Source of the DNA: Myrmaecium sp. VS I D KN 1
Taxonomy: Eukaryota > Ascomycota > Dothideomycetes > Valsariales > Valsariaceae
Reading direction: 5' to 3'
DNA length: 64,000 nt
NCBI GenBank assembly: GCA_019775845.1
Contig: JADQAV010000002.1
Span: forward strand, 496,001-560,000
A model generated the notes under the pieces. That model searched no databases. It saw only the letters and a program-made list of their open reading frames with translations, and was not told where the DNA came from. The position numbers were made by a program, and so were the translations under genes. Position 1 is the first letter of the stretch. The number at the start of each line of letters is the position of its first letter. Of this stretch, positions 47,168 to 61,631 are shown piece after piece.

Positions 47168-47340
47168 TCTGATAGCGTCCTCGAAAGAACAGTTGGCGGC
47201 GGGACGGGAGATCGGGTAATAAAGTTGGACGTAAGGCTGGCAGAATCGAAGGTAAAATGGTCACCTTTTTGTGTACTCATACCCAGGGGAGGTTCCAATT
47301 GAATCCTGGCGGACCGGGATCCCATACATATGTGGGAGCT

Positions 47341-47363
47341 GGGGGGGGGGGGGGGGGGGGGNN
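47341..47363. other. Assembly gap: 21 G followed by NN
   Basis: G run (47341-47361) and two ambiguous bases (47362-47363). Counterpart of the NN plus C run at 43767-43793; the 3.5-kb piece between them looks like one contig with G tails pointing outwards. Confidence 0.9.
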
Positions 47364-47520
47364 CAATAATTTCCGCATCCCCTAGCTCACTGCAGAACGG
47401 AAGGCTTCCGGGGGAGCTGGTCCCGCCTTCCTAACGCCCTTGGCTTTTAGACAAACGGCCCCAGGATCGCCACAATGATCGGTTGAATCCAGACACGACG
47501 TCCTCGGGTAACGGTCTAGT

Positions 47521-48359
47521 CTATCGGCTCACTCGTGCGAAACATCGAGCAATGTGCGCACCCTGGCGTGAATGCAAGCCGCAATGTTGCTCTGTCTTCG
47601 TCAAAAAAAATTCCGAGGCCGACCTTGAAGAAGCGGTCAGCATCTGCACCACGTATCCAGCTTTCTGCATCTGCTGGAGTGGTGATTCACTCAGTGCCAC
47701 CAGAAAACGCCACAGCTTCTTCCAAATGCTCTTGCCCTGTCCAGCACCGGCGAGGAGCATGACGGTACCCCTCTCTTGCGATGGCCGGCCGATGGGTCAG
47801 CAACGAGGTCATGATTATGACAAGAACATTATAGTTCAAGGTACTTTCTGCATGAGACAGCGCGACGTCAGGTTTAGCGGTCTCCGTCAAGGTCCGCGGT
47901 GAAGATTCGAGGATCTTGGTCCAGGAGAACCTGGTAGCCGGACGCAGCCACATCACCGGCAGATACTCCGTAATGAGACAAGGTTTCTTGAGCAGCCACG
48001 GTTGATCTGCATGATTCGATCCTCCAGAGCATCTGGCGAGGCTGAGGATACCCCCGTTAGCATTGGCGCTTCTCAGCGGCTGCCAGCTTCGAGTAACGCC
48101 AAAGACCAGCAGGAATAACTCTCACATGGCTGCGCTCTGGACAATCACAGAATTTTTGTTGAATCAGACCAGGTCACATGTACTTGGGTACGGACCGTCC
48201 AGGATCTCTGCATTCCCTTGCTGTTGATGTTGCGAAAGGTGGCTTGGGAGGCGGTTTGCTAACCATGGAAATCTCCGCAGGGCACAATATGTGATAGCTT
48301 GCTCGGCTATCTCTTAGACTGTTCTGTGAGCATCTGAGTGGAGACGGTGGGTTCCACAC
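47521..48359 (-). pseudogene. Possible relic of an unrecognised host gene
   Basis: Several protein-like open stretches lie close together on the minus strand but in different frames: 48174-48359, a stretch near 47890-48010 (SHYGVSAGDVAASGYQVLLD), 47687-47956 and 47521-47760. Stops interrupt each and I see no set of introns that joins them well. The peptides have ordinary, non-repetitive composition, unlike most chance frames in this window. It could be a decayed gene, or an intron-rich gene I cannot resolve; the adjacent NN join may have removed part. Family unknown. Confidence 0.25.
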
Positions 48360-51300
48360 TTACCAGAGAAGTGCAGCGATTGTCCTCAGCCAGAGGGTGG
48401 CACAGGTGGGGACATAAGTCAGGCATTCAGGCATTCATGAAAATATCACCAGAATAACCAGCTTCAACTGCTTTTTTTTAGTTCTAATATCGCTCTATAC
48501 GACTCTTTACCATAGCCAGGGTATATACTAACTTAGATCTTACGAGTTTTTACCGTGTTGTTGTGTCTGACAGTGAACTGGCTGTAGATATTTGGTGCCT
48601 GGATTTGTTTGGTGGGGCTAGTCAGGCAAGCGATCTGTGATAATCTTCCGCAGGTCCTCGTGGAAAGGGCAACACACCGCATGCCTTAGTCCTCGGGAAG
48701 GCTCAAGCTACCCTAACCTGAAACAGGGTAGCACTGACCGGAAACGATGTGGCTAGGCCCATCAGATCACCGGCACTTTAAGGGTCATTATTGTGAGCGA
48801 TGATGAGAGCGCTGGGAGCGATGGAAGCGATGAAAGCGCTACGAGCAGATTTGCTGCTACGGACACCCGGCCGCACCGGCAGGGTGAGGTGGGTTGATGT
48901 TGGGCCGTGGCCAGTCATGTCCTGCGGTTGGCCGTGCATGTTAGCGGTGGCAGCGGTAACAGCGGTGCATTCCATCCTTTTCCTCCTTTCTCCTTAGCAC
49001 TGAGCAGCAACAGCAGCCGCCATGCTATGAAACCGGTCCAGGGTCTCGAGACTCGAGGCGGCCAAAGCTTACCTACATCTTTTGGTCGCTCATCTCCCGT
49101 TGAGTGTCCTGCTGGTAGTGTGTCCCTCCTTGCGAACCACGGCGCAGGGCGACCAGCTCCGCCTTGAAAGGCTCGGGCCCCGCTCATACATAGATCCGGG
49201 CAAGGCTCCCTGGGCTGCGGCTGGATGATGGTGATGAATCGGGAGCTCGGACGATGCGTGATGGGTGGGACGAAAACGTCGTGTGCCGTGGTACGGTAAC
49301 ACACAGGTCAGAGTGACATGCTGTTGACACCTGCAATACGCGCGACAGCCGTACACATACACTTGAGATACACACGCATAACACAGAGACAGATAGACAG
49401 ACAGACAGACACACTCCTGCACGTCTGCTCGAGGGGCGGGAGGCTACAGACGTCTCTCTCCATCCCCCAGGCCGGTCGAGGTGATCGAGGTGGTCGAGGT
49501 GGTCGAAGACGGTCGGAGATGGGAAGCAGCAGCCGTCGATGCAGGCGTCGATGCCGGCGCAGGCAAGTCATGAGGGCATCAATGTGAGCGAAAGGAGACG
49601 TCACCGGCACAGTGAGCGGGTGGCGGGAGTCTCTCAGGGAGCCTGGAGTGGAAGTTGAGGTGCCCTGGCCGGTCGCGTGGCTTACACGGCATGCCGGCTG
49701 CTGCATCCGGTGCAGGAGAAACCCCTCCCTGGCAGCGCTAGGTAAGGCGCCTAGGCAGAGAGAGATGGAGCAAGGACGGGTACCTCCAGTCCATACAGTC
49801 CATACAGTACGAGTCTGGGTGCAGTCTACAGGCGCAGTCATTCCAATGGATCACGGCCGCACCGCTTCCCTCGTCGTCATCGAAGCAATGTCCTTGCGGA
49901 GGGCGGAGAGAACCGTGGATACAAACTTGGACCTTACGGCTAGGGAGTACTAAGGTACGTACTGCATACGGTACTCACGCGCACCAGATACCTACTGTAC
50001 ATACATATAAATATGTACGGACCCAGGAGTCTGTGACTACAATGATCCTGCAGGGTACAGCACCGTGGAATGTACTGTACATATGTACATCCGTCAGTTA
50101 CCAATGGAAGGCCGAGGAAGGAAAGGTCGGCAAGAAATACATGACGACCTCCTGCTCGTGGTATAGCGAAATACTAGGTACTTAATTAGTACTGTCCAGT
50201 GTCCGGTTTTTCTATCGTCTCCGTCAGCGCACCGCAGTCTGGCTTAAATCGAATAAATCAGGCTTTCTTCCACAGTAGAACTTTACGCACGAAATGGTTC
50301 CGTATAAGCGGGGATGTCCTAGCTTCGGAGCCGCAACAGCCACACATGCACCTAAAACCAACTGAGTATGGCGGGTGATGTGCGGAGATCGCACATGCGC
50401 ACCCGCGCCACACCCCGCCTCGCCATTCCCCTTACCCGCCTGGCCTTCCGCGTGTCTGATAGGCGGTGCTCCGTTAAGCTTTCCGCCCCAGGCATGAAAG
50501 GCCCCACCTTCCCGCTCCCGCGACCGCCGCCATGGCTGATGGCTGACCAATGCACCGCCCAACGTTACCTTTGCTCGAACCGCCAATCGTCAATCCTTCG
50601 TCGACCGCTCCAACTTCTCCCCCCGACCGATCCCACCAACATCTCCACACCATCCCCTAATCCTCACGATCTGACTCCTCTTCCAAATACTCCCGTCATG
50701 GGCTCCCGTTCTAGAGGTTCCCCCTCCCCGTCTCCGCGGATGGTTGACCATTGCACGCATCAGATCACTCTCCCGTACCGTGACGAGCAGAGTCTCACCG
50801 AGCTCAGTTCCTGAACCGAGTCCACCCGCTAACTACCCTCCGCGGCTAAACCGTCCGGATGTACTCCGTATGCAGGGGTGTCTCGGGGGGGTTGATGTCC
50901 ACTGCTCCTCAGGAGTGATATCGGAGGTGAAGACCCCCGTGTTCCGTCCACTCTACTTCCTCCATCTCCACTTCCCTTCACTTCCGCCGCCATCGCCTTG
51001 CCGCCATGCTTCAACGGTGAGGAGTGAGCTGCCGCGCTCCTGCGGTTCCAAGGCCAAACGTGACTGACCGCACGAATGCAGTTTGGCCGGGTCTACTAGT
51101 CGGCGATTTCGTCGTTGCCCCCACTGAGCTACGCCCACTTCTTGGAGCATTCAATCCGCCATCATCTCTACTCCCCCTCTGTACTCCGTATTGAGGCAGT
51201 ACTCCGAGCACGGGATCGATATGGCAAAGTCCCTACAATATCGAGGATGCGGAGGTTCTCCTTACGCTCGAATTCCAAATTTCAATCGGTCCTTCTTCCG

Positions 51301-53710
51301 CTCCGCACGCTCGGGGATGATTTGCCAGTGATCCTCGCTTCATGCCGCCCTACCAGGAACCCGGAAGATCGTTGGAAGCGTCGCGGGCAGTCAAGCTACA
51401 TTTCGCTGGACCCTGAGAGCCGCCCAAAACCCTTGGGTCTATCGGCTGCAGCATTGTCACTAACTCAGAATATCCAGAGTGCTGGAGTGATCGCATTCCT
51501 GCATTCCTCGAAGCCATGCACAGTAGCATCTCCCGTCGATCTCCTTGCTCGGCGGCATCTCCGTCCCAAACCACTCAGCAGGCCATCTCGCTATCCATTG
51601 CCAGATTGCAATTTCTAGATTGACTAGCCTGCACTTGACAACATGACCGCGACCCGAAATAAGGGTTATCGACCTGAACGGAGCGCCCGCCTCTGGAGGT
51701 CGACAGTCAGCAGATCTTCTTCACATCCAGTCGCTAAGGAACGAAGTGGCGTGTGCATCAAGCAAGAATCTTCACGGTATCGATCATTGTCATTGGCACC
51801 GGGAGATAACGCCGTCCCAGCCGCATAAGCTCAGGCGGCCCGGCCCTTTTCTGCTCGTGCTCTCTCTGCTGCATGGCGACAGCCTGCATCTCCCACTGTC
51901 GATCTCGGTCACTGTAGATCATTGAATGCTTGGTGGGCTGAAGGAGGTTGCTCCTGCCCTCACCCCCCGTTGCTTTTTTTTTCATTGCTAACAGCAGTGA
52001 TCATCGCTGGTTGATATGCACTCTGGTATCCGTCAAGGCTACATACACCATCAGCAGTCACTCAATTAGATTTCGCGATACGCACCGCGAAGGATCATGA
52101 GACCGGCTGCGCAATATGCTAAAGCTAGTATAGGAAGGATACCTCACCTCAGCCTACATAACAACAACCTATTGTATGTGAAGATCCAATCATCGAAGTC
52201 AGCAAGCACATGTAGAGATTCCTGTTTCCGGAGGCATCTCCGCACGCTTTCCATGCGATCTTCCTTCCCACTCCTGAGATGCAGAGAGGTGGGAAAAACC
52301 AACCACCAACCAGAATGCCGGGCTTGAAAGAAACGGGAAAGGGGCCGGTAGGGGAGGGGAAAGAGATGAGGCTTTCAGCCGAACGCCACCGCATGCGTTT
52401 GCTTGCCGCCCGGGCCGCGGAAAAATACTCCCCGCCCTACCTCCTGCAGGGCACGCTGGAGTAAACAGAAGCTTTTCGTCGAGGAGAACGAGAAACGCCA
52501 AAGTTTGCAGCGCTTCTCAGATCAACAGGAATTGATCTATCAGAATTGCTCATGTACCTAGGCCCTTCGCGATAGAATGTGAGTTCCTCCCAGCCTGTCA
52601 CTTGCAGCTTTCGGCCGCGATGCGTATTACTCCCGCGTATAGGATCCGGGTGTTATGGCGGTGTGATTCGACGCCGGGAAGGATGGGGGATCGCCGCTCT
52701 CGGTGATCCTTTTGGGGGTCTCTGCGTTCTCCAGAGGATGAATGGATGGACGGCATCATTTCCTGGTCCCCTCCTATCTGCTCTACGGCCGATGGACCTG
52801 GAGCGTCGTCCCGCAACTCTCGCCGCCCTTTCTCTCATGGTCCCCTCCGTTGATGCTCGATGGAGCAGCCGGCGATGTCGTTCGAGACGGATCACCGTTA
52901 GCTTCCGTTCGTGTTTTAGGAGTACGGGACTATCGGGAATGTACCCCTTTCCCCAGTCTCCTCCCGTGCGGCTTTCGCCATTTCGATAGAACTGTACGCT
53001 GAAAGGCTCCCCCTCTCTTTCTTTATCCGACGATACGCCAGCGGTATGTTTGGGAAATGCGGCCCCTGACCCTCACGAAAAAACCTATTGTTGCCCTTTC
53101 TCGAAATAGGGGGCCGGAGGTGTCTCGCCAAACTTCTTTTCCCCCTCTCCCTAGCTATTGCATTCCCCTTTTGATGAAAGATTCGATCTCGTGAGCGCTT
53201 TGCTTTCTTTCCTACGCTACGCATGTCATGTTCCCGTGGTCTACGACGTACAGTCCACGATGATGCCTGTCCCGCTCGTGGCGTCTTTGTGATATATCTC
53301 ACTCAACGAAGGGAGAACGTGTCTATCCCTGACGTGCTCTGAGTTTTCTCCTTCTCATCCTCGTATGTAGCCAACTCGTCATAGGTAAGTCTGCTCACGC
53401 TGGATGGATGGATAAAGGGCCAGGGCGAATTCAAAGGCACGTTCAATTGCGTCTCATATGTATAAGGAACTGGATCGAACAAATAGTTCGTTAGAATGCG
53501 AGAAGTAGTAACGAGCCATGAATATACAAATATATGGATAAATCAAGGAATGGACCGTGCTATGACCGACCTCACACAATGCTGTCTATCGTTACCCAAG
53601 GGGCAAGGGATGAGTATAAGGGATGAACTGCACCACCGATCGTGATGGAAGGAAAAGAGAGAGAGAGAAAGACAGGTCGACGGGGTACCTCAGGCTTTCC
53701 TTTCCATTCT

Positions 53711-53790
53711 TCTCCTTTCCTACTCTTCTCCTTCCCTACTCTTCTCCTTTCCTACTCTTCTCCTTTCCTACTCTTCTCCTTTCCTACTCT
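53711..53790. repeat. 16-bp minisatellite, five units
   Basis: Five head-to-tail copies of TCTCCTTTCCTACTCT; unit 2 differs by one base, the others are identical. It is flanked by an imperfect inverted repeat: AGGTCGACGG near 53675-53685 and CCGTCGACCT at 53800-53809. Confidence 0.9.
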
Positions 53791-54895
53791 TCTCTTCTCC
53801 GTCGACCTCTTTCTCTTCCCCGTGGAGAGATGACGTACCTCTCCTAACCTCTTCCCGCAGAAGAGATAAACCCGAGGATGAGGATGAGCAACAGTGACAG
53901 CCATATCCACAACCGGAGCATGCGTCAGCTTTGCTGAAGGGGAGACTGGTGTAAAGAGAGAAGAGGAAGATCAGACAGGTAATCCGCGCGAGAAGGAGTT
54001 GGTGCGTAGGAAAAGAAGAAGAGCAGGGACTGGGAGGTAGAGGACTTCTATCGAGAGGAGCGATGACGTGGGAGCTTGTGAGCTTGAAAGTGAGGGATAA
54101 GATAGCAAGGGATACAGGGGCGGGGGGAATTACATCTCGAATACAACTAAGCTCTACAGAAGACCATCCAACAACGACGTTGCTTCTATCCTAGTACACT
54201 CTCCTGCCAACAGCACCATCTAACACTCGACGCCATCCCCTCTACTTCTAACCTTCAAACGAAAACAAACTCTAAACTTACACCAACCCTCCATCCCTCC
54301 GTCCCTGAAACGTAGGAAGCGCAACCTTCTCCGCGTGCCTTCTGGTAAACTCCTACAACGACCCAACGCGAGTAGGGACATCCGTGACAGCAGGTTCAAA
54401 AAGCAGCAACCCTCCGTACGAGAAGAAGGGCGGCGTTACACGATAACAACGATGACCTCAAATATCCAAAACACGCAGCACCCTCAAAGCAGATAACAAC
54501 GAACGACGCGAAACAGATTCGGACGGAGGAGATGTGACTTTATTACGGTCTGTTCGAGCGGAAGACATGCTGGTATTACTTAGGGCATAACAAGACAAGA
54601 GGTGTGGTGAAGATACACAACAAAACGAAGATACATAGGAGAGAAAAGTGAAGCTGCGCGAGGCAGACACACAACGGTGGAAAAAGCGAATATTAGATTT
54701 CTTAGGGTGTAGGGTGGTGGTGGTTGGCGGAGAGGAAAGGACATCAGAAAAATCAAACATACAAGGAAGAGGAAAGAAAGATAAAAAAGAAACGGAGGGG
54801 TGACTCAATCGCACAGAAGAGAATTCAACGAAAGTATAAAGGTACTGTGCGATGGTACGGGATGTTTGAGGGTTGGTGAGGGATAGGTTCACATC

Positions 54896-57334
54896 TCACT
54901 GTGCACCGATCTCTTCTTCAACCCAACCGAGGCCACCTTCTCCTTGGATTGCAAGGCCGTAACCGGAGTTATTGTTACCGAAACCGCCGATACCGGAACT
55001 GAGGCTGCCAAACGCGTTTGACTGCTGCTGAGATCCCTGCGAGGCCTGGATAGGCTGAGTGAATGGCCCTTGGGAAAAGACAGGCAAGCTGACAGCGCGA
55101 GCGTGCTGTGCACGAGCACTCAGATTCGAGGGAGCAAGGAGGCCTCCAATGGTGGGGGCACCAGTACTGTTCCCATTGGTGAGGCTGAAGCTGTTGCTGC
55201 TGTTATGCGAAGGGTGCGATTGATGCTGAGGCGAGTTGTTGTCGGCACCGTAGAAGGCAGCTTGCTGCGCCGCGAATGACTGCTGTTGCTGCTGCTCTAA
55301 TTGTTGCTGGCCTTGCTGCTGCTGTTGCTGCTGCTGTTGTTGCTGCTGTTGCTGGAGATACAACATGAGAGGGTTGTTAGACCCGGTGTTGAGGATGGCA
55401 GCCGGAGTAGGGACCTGCATTCCCTGGAACTGTCCATTGGAGTTTGGCCCGTTAGAGTTGGTAGGCGATGCGGAGGGCCTCTGTCCAGACTGGAACCCGT
55501 TCAGAGGAGAGGGCGACCCCAGACCATCAGCGTTTCCAGACTGCTGGTTCTGATTGTTCGGGTTCATTTGACGAGGAGGGTTGCCGCAACGGTCTTTGCC
55601 AAAGTTCACCTTGAATCGCTTGTACTCCTCGCGTCCACGCACAGCCTCAATGGCCTTGATGGCATTGGCAATGTTTGTGAAGTTGACGAAGGCACAGCTC
55701 TTCTCACGCAAAGTGTTGACCAGCTCAATCTCACCATACTCCGAGAAGTCCTGGCGCAGGCGTTCCTCGGTCCACGACTCGTCCAGGTTGCCAATGTACA
55801 CATTACGCGAAGCACCACCGCTGACAGCCAACGCAATAGCCGGAGGCAAGGCGCCTGAGTGCTTGCCCCAACCGATCTTGAGACGACGGTTGTGGATCAT
55901 CAGACCTTGCAGGTTGCTCAAAGCATAGAAAGATGCAGCTGAAGTGGGGTCAATAAAAGTCACGAAGCAGATATGCTTGTCAGGAATGTAACGGATATGG
56001 TGCAGGAGGCCTCCACGCACAACATTGCAGATCTCCTCGATGGTGGTCTCGGGGTGGATGTTCCCAAGGTAAACCGTTCTGTTCCCAAGGTTGTTGACAC
56101 CGCCAGCGGAGGTAGCAACAGCAGCGGCAGCAACGGACTGCTGAGCAAGTGCATTCGAGATCAAGTCTCGGTCAGCTCCGTTCAGAACGTGCGCATAGCC
56201 AGGCGCAATACCCAAGTACTGAGCAGCGTTTTGCTGCTGAGTCTTAGAGACATAAGCGCATCTATCCTTGCCATAGTAGACACGACGAGGGGCTTGCCAC
56301 TTCGGCTCCTGGGGCAGCTGAGCCACAGCCTTGATAGCGTTGCCAATGGACAAGAAGTGCACGAAACCAATGTTCTTCTCGCGAACAATCTTAACCGTGT
56401 CAATGGGACCAAACTTGCCCAAATCCTCACGAAGCTCATCCTCAGTGACGTCTTCCGGAAGGTTTCCAAGGTAAACATTCCTAGAAGCACCCGATTGCTG
56501 GACGGCCAAAGCAACTGACGTGGGAACCTGAGAAGGCTTGCCCCACCCAATCTTGATATCCTGACCTCTGATGGACAACTTTTTCAAGATTGCATCAGAA
56601 TGGAAATGCGTTGCCGAGCTGCTGTCCAGGAAAGAAATGAACGCGCAGTTCTTGTCGGGCAAGAGCCTGACCGACTCGATCTGTCCACTCCGGACATGTC
56701 CCAGAATTTCTTCCGCGGAGGTCTCCGGAGGGATATTACCCAAGTAAACAGTACGGCTGGTACCGGCGACCAAGCCTGGCGCCATCTGCATAGACGCGCC
56801 AATGCTGCCAAGGGATTGACCGGGAAATCCGCCAGTGGGTGACTGAGGCCCGCCAAAGAAGGACGGAGCGTTCACTCCAGTGGGCGAAACGAGGCTTTGG
56901 TAAAGCTGCGGAGAAAGCGGCTGCTGCGCCTGAATAGGGCTACCAATTTGGGCCTGCTGGTTCTGCTGTTGCTGAACAGAGTTCTGCGAAGCAAAGCTGG
57001 AAAAATTCTGAAACTGTGGAGAAGTGAAAGCGGAAGGAGATCCAGGTTGGAAGGGGCTGCCAAGGAGCAGTTGCGAAGGAAGTAGAGGAGTGAAATTCAT
57101 ATCGAATCCCGTTCCAGGGGTCTGCATATCGCCTGCGCCCGCGTTGCCCTGGCCAAGTCTGCCGGTGTTGATCGACGGGACGTTGGTACGCTGAGGGTGC
57201 CTATCCCCGTACCCCCCGACAGACGGCTGGTTGTTGGCAAAGGCGCCATGGGAGAAGCCAGTGTGGTCGCCGTTCATCGATCCCTTGGACAGGTTTCCCT
57301 GCAGACGGCCAGTGTTGGAGTCTTGGTGTTGCAT
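54896..57334 (-). CDS. MRN1: Four-RRM RNA-binding protein, MRN1 / S. pombe Nrd1 family
   Basis: One long exon, 812 aa from the ATG at 57334 ([14 protein letters not shown]). Four RRMs with clear RNP motifs: RRM1 from about 190 ([20 protein letters not shown]), RRM2 about 285 ([29 protein letters not shown]), RRM3 about 420 ([26 protein letters not shown]), RRM4 about 511 ([29 protein letters not shown]). RRMs 1 and 3 are each followed by the family's IKIGWGK/LKIGWGK motif, and RRMs 2 and 4 by YYGKDRC/NFGKDRC. The N-terminus is Gln/Ser/Pro-rich; a run of about 14 Gln lies near residues 661-675. Known: Nrd1 represses sexual-differentiation genes and stabilises myosin mRNA in fission yeast; Mrn1 binds mRNAs in budding yeast. 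The frame stays open 86 codons upstream (to 57592), so the start could lie further up or in a 5' exon. Confidence 0.9.
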   Translation of the reverse strand: MQHQDSNTGRLQGNLSKGSMNGDHTGFSHGAFANNQPSVGGYGDRHPQRTNVPSINTGRLGQGNAGAGDMQTPGTGFDMNFTPLLPSQLLLGSPFQPGSPSAFTSPQFQNFSSFASQNSVQQQQNQQAQIGSPIQAQQPLSPQLYQSLVSPTGVNAPSFFGGPQSPTGGFPGQSLGSIGASMQMAPGLVAGTSRTVYLGNIPPETSAEEILGHVRSGQIESVRLLPDKNCAFISFLDSSSATHFHSDAILKKLSIRGQDIKIGWGKPSQVPTSVALAVQQSGASRNVYLGNLPEDVTEDELREDLGKFGPIDTVKIVREKNIGFVHFLSIGNAIKAVAQLPQEPKWQAPRRVYYGKDRCAYVSKTQQQNAAQYLGIAPGYAHVLNGADRDLISNALAQQSVAAAAVATSAGGVNNLGNRTVYLGNIHPETTIEEICNVVRGGLLHHIRYIPDKHICFVTFIDPTSAASFYALSNLQGLMIHNRRLKIGWGKHSGALPPAIALAVSGGASRNVYIGNLDESWTEERLRQDFSEYGEIELVNTLREKSCAFVNFTNIANAIKAIEAVRGREEYKRFKVNFGKDRCGNPPRQMNPNNQNQQSGNADGLGSPSPLNGFQSGQRPSASPTNSNGPNSNGQFQGMQVPTPAAILNTGSNNPLMLYLQQQQQQQQQQQQQQGQQQLEQQQQQSFAAQQAAFYGADNNSPQHQSHPSHNSSNSFSLTNGNSTGAPTIGGLLAPSNLSARAQHARAVSLPVFSQGPFTQPIQASQGSQQQSNAFGSLSSGIGGFGNNNSGYGLAIQGEGGLGWVEEEIGAQ

Positions 57335-59815
57335 TCCGAGCAAGTGGGGTGGCAGGACAAAGGTGTCCCGCGCGTTCGATAAAACAGCCGTTGTGAGCGT
57401 ATTACTAGGTCCGGTACGGCGCGTCCCGGACTTGGAACAGATATGTAACGGGCGAAAGGAATGCACGAACTTCTCGGTTGTCGGTTGTCGTGGAGTTGCG
57501 CGAGCGTCGGACTGCAGGAAAGCGAAAACTGCCATGGCTATTAGCGAAAACCAAACAATGACGACATGTACAGAGTGCTGGATATGGCTCACTTATGCGT
57601 TGCGCGATGGACATAAACACTGCTCAGGTAAACGATGCGACGGTTGTGAAGCCAAATGGAGTCTCCGCGGTCGAAGTGATAAAACCACTACGGTCTCCGA
57701 TCTAAGAGGCTGAAGGATAGTAGTGCGCAGAAGCCAAAAGGAGGGCAACGCCTCTAGATACAAGTAATATGAAGGCTGACGGCGCGAGATGCGCGTGAGA
57801 ATTAGTTCTTGGTACTGAAAGGTGGTTGGACGACGAATGGAGATGCCTCAGGCGGCCGGTTGGAAAGAGCTGCAAACGGTAGCGAAAGAGCGAAGAATGA
57901 AGCAAAGAACGAAGTGAAGCCGACTACCGGGCGGTAGCCGCTGGATAAGAAGGGGATTGCCGAGTGAAAGAATGTCGGGTGCGAAGAGCAGACGGACTGG
58001 ACAGAAAGGATGGAACAGAGAGAGAAGAAGGAGAAGAAAGAGAGGAGATGGGAAAAGGGTCGCGAGGGAGGGTTTGCAACGGGAGGAGGGGAGGGAGGAG
58101 GAGGTTAGGGGTCGTCCTTACTAACCGCAAGCAGCCGCTGGTACAATCTCGTCAGTTTGGGACCGATCGCCTTGTCATATTCTGCAGAATGATGCAGGTA
58201 CGGGCGGTACGGAGGAGGGGACAGGGACACACGAGAACCGGGCCGGGTCAACACAACGTCGTCAGGGACAGGTCGAGATGCCAGGGGGGTGGGAGGCGCC
58301 TCGTGGGAAGAGGTACAGTCTGTATGTATATAGGCGAGTACAGCATGTACGAGTCACGGGAAAGAGGAGCAACGAGAGAACGATGGCGAAAGCGAAAAAG
58401 AGAGAGCGAGAGAAAAAAAATGTGCTTGTCGCCGCGCAGGTCGACGGGTCCTTGCTCACCGCTTCCTCCTTACTACTCCTTTTCCCCCTCTTCCTCCGCC
58501 TGCTTCCCCTCTCTCTCTTCCTCCCTCGCGCCCTTGATTTTCAAGGGTTCATGTACGATCGTGTCCCTGGCCTCCTTGCGGGCCAGCTAGCCAGCCCTAA
58601 CTATTAGGCAAAACGGCGCCAGCGCAAAGCTACAGGCTGCTACTCCGTACCAAGGCCTGCTATTCCCATGTGCCGATGCCGCAGACGGGCGTGGTGCGGG
58701 CAGCATGGGGGCCTGTTGCGGCCAGGACCTGCTTACCCTGCACCCGCCCTAGGCGCAAACCGGCCGAATCGCTTGCAAATCCTGTCCGGTTCTGCTTGTC
58801 GCTGCTGCCGCCCTGGTGTCGTTGGGTGGGACTTGCCAATCTCTTTCGGTCGGCCGCGGCGGGGCGTCCCATCATTGTCACGTCGCCCGTTGCCGGGAGG
58901 TCCCCGTCCATCGTTTGATTATGCACTTCCATCGGCTTCAGCACCCTGCCCTCCAATACTGCCTCAGGTACGTACCAGTAGGAAGGAGTACTACTGTACG
59001 TACCATTAGGAGCCTCAAGTCCTCGAAATGCTGTGGCCAAGAGATCAGGTCCTCCTCCTCGTGGGATCGAGGAAAAAGCGGACAGCGCGCCGGTTTATAT
59101 AGGCTCAAGGATTTCCATATAACGAGCGTGCTGATCTGCTGTATAGTGTGGAAGTAGATGGGCAGTCAATAGGGCCGCAAGACTGCAGTAGTACTCCATT
59201 TGGCAAACGCTGGAACACGACGTGTATACCGTACCGTGTACGCATATTGTACGGTGCTGCTGATCGGTCAGGCACGGTCAGGCCCATGCTTGCCCTTTTT
59301 TCTGTAGCCTTTATGACTGCTATGACCCCTTCTCGCCATCTTGAACACGGCGATGTCATGTAGATCCAGGGTCCCGTCGTTCTCGCAGAAGCGTACTGCG
59401 AACTGTCCACGCGATTGTGGTGAAATCCGCATACTGTTTGTACTGCAGCTACATCTCGAACTTGCGGTATTTTGAACAGAGAACCCCACCCTTACGGCAC
59501 TCCCGTCCGATGCTGACCGATAACCTAGGCGAAGCTAGGGAGTCAGGCAAGTGTCAAGGCGTTCACAGCCCTAGGGACGTGAAACTTTTCGAGCTGCCGC
59601 GGTTTTCAAGTTGTTCGGAGAATACAGGGGCTACGGATACGGTAACCGTATCAGCCACAGCCAACCCCACCGATCGCGTTACCGCGTTGCCTCGCGTGTG
59701 GTGGCTGAACAGCCGAACCTCCAACGTTGACCATGATCCCATCCCGTCCGCGGCGCACAGCAAGATACCCAGATCGGCGCAATTCACCTGGAACTGCCCG
59801 CCAAGCAACAACTCC
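57335..59815. other. 2.5-kb divergent intergenic region MRN1 / ALG8
   Basis: Upstream of both genes. It includes GA-rich leader-like sequence at 57960-58110, a likely long MRN1 leader, and one TACTCCGTA motif (58641-58649). A 126-codon minus frame (58660-59040) has no family features. No gene called. Confidence 0.45.

Positions 59816-61631
<1,816 letters not shown>

Larger units (their letters stand above)
47364..54895. other. 7.5-kb gene-poor region
   Basis: No intact gene is supported. It has lower GC than its surroundings in places (48470-48560, 49980-50220, 53440-53560), a tandem repeat at 53711-53790, a possible gene relic at 47521-48359, and three of the window's four TACTCCGTA motifs. 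Open frames of 60-170 codons occur on both strands but overlap and show no family motifs. The right end contains the 3' flank of the leftward MRN1 gene. Confidence 0.45.

Noticed and set aside
52916-53302. 128-codon minus frame with non-repetitive composition in the gene-poor region
   Set aside because: No recognisable domain, and an overlapping plus-strand frame is equally protein-like; composition looks somewhat unlike the neighbours, but I cannot support a foreign origin by eye.
27364-54895. Search for LTR elements, LINEs, CRISPR arrays and secondary-metabolite clusters
   Set aside because: No reverse transcriptase, integrase, paired long terminal repeats, spaced repeats, or PKS/NRPS-type genes were seen in this window.
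58660-59040. 126-codon minus frame upstream of ALG8
   Set aside because: No similarity to any family I know, and it lies in a divergent promoter region with equally long frames on the other strand.
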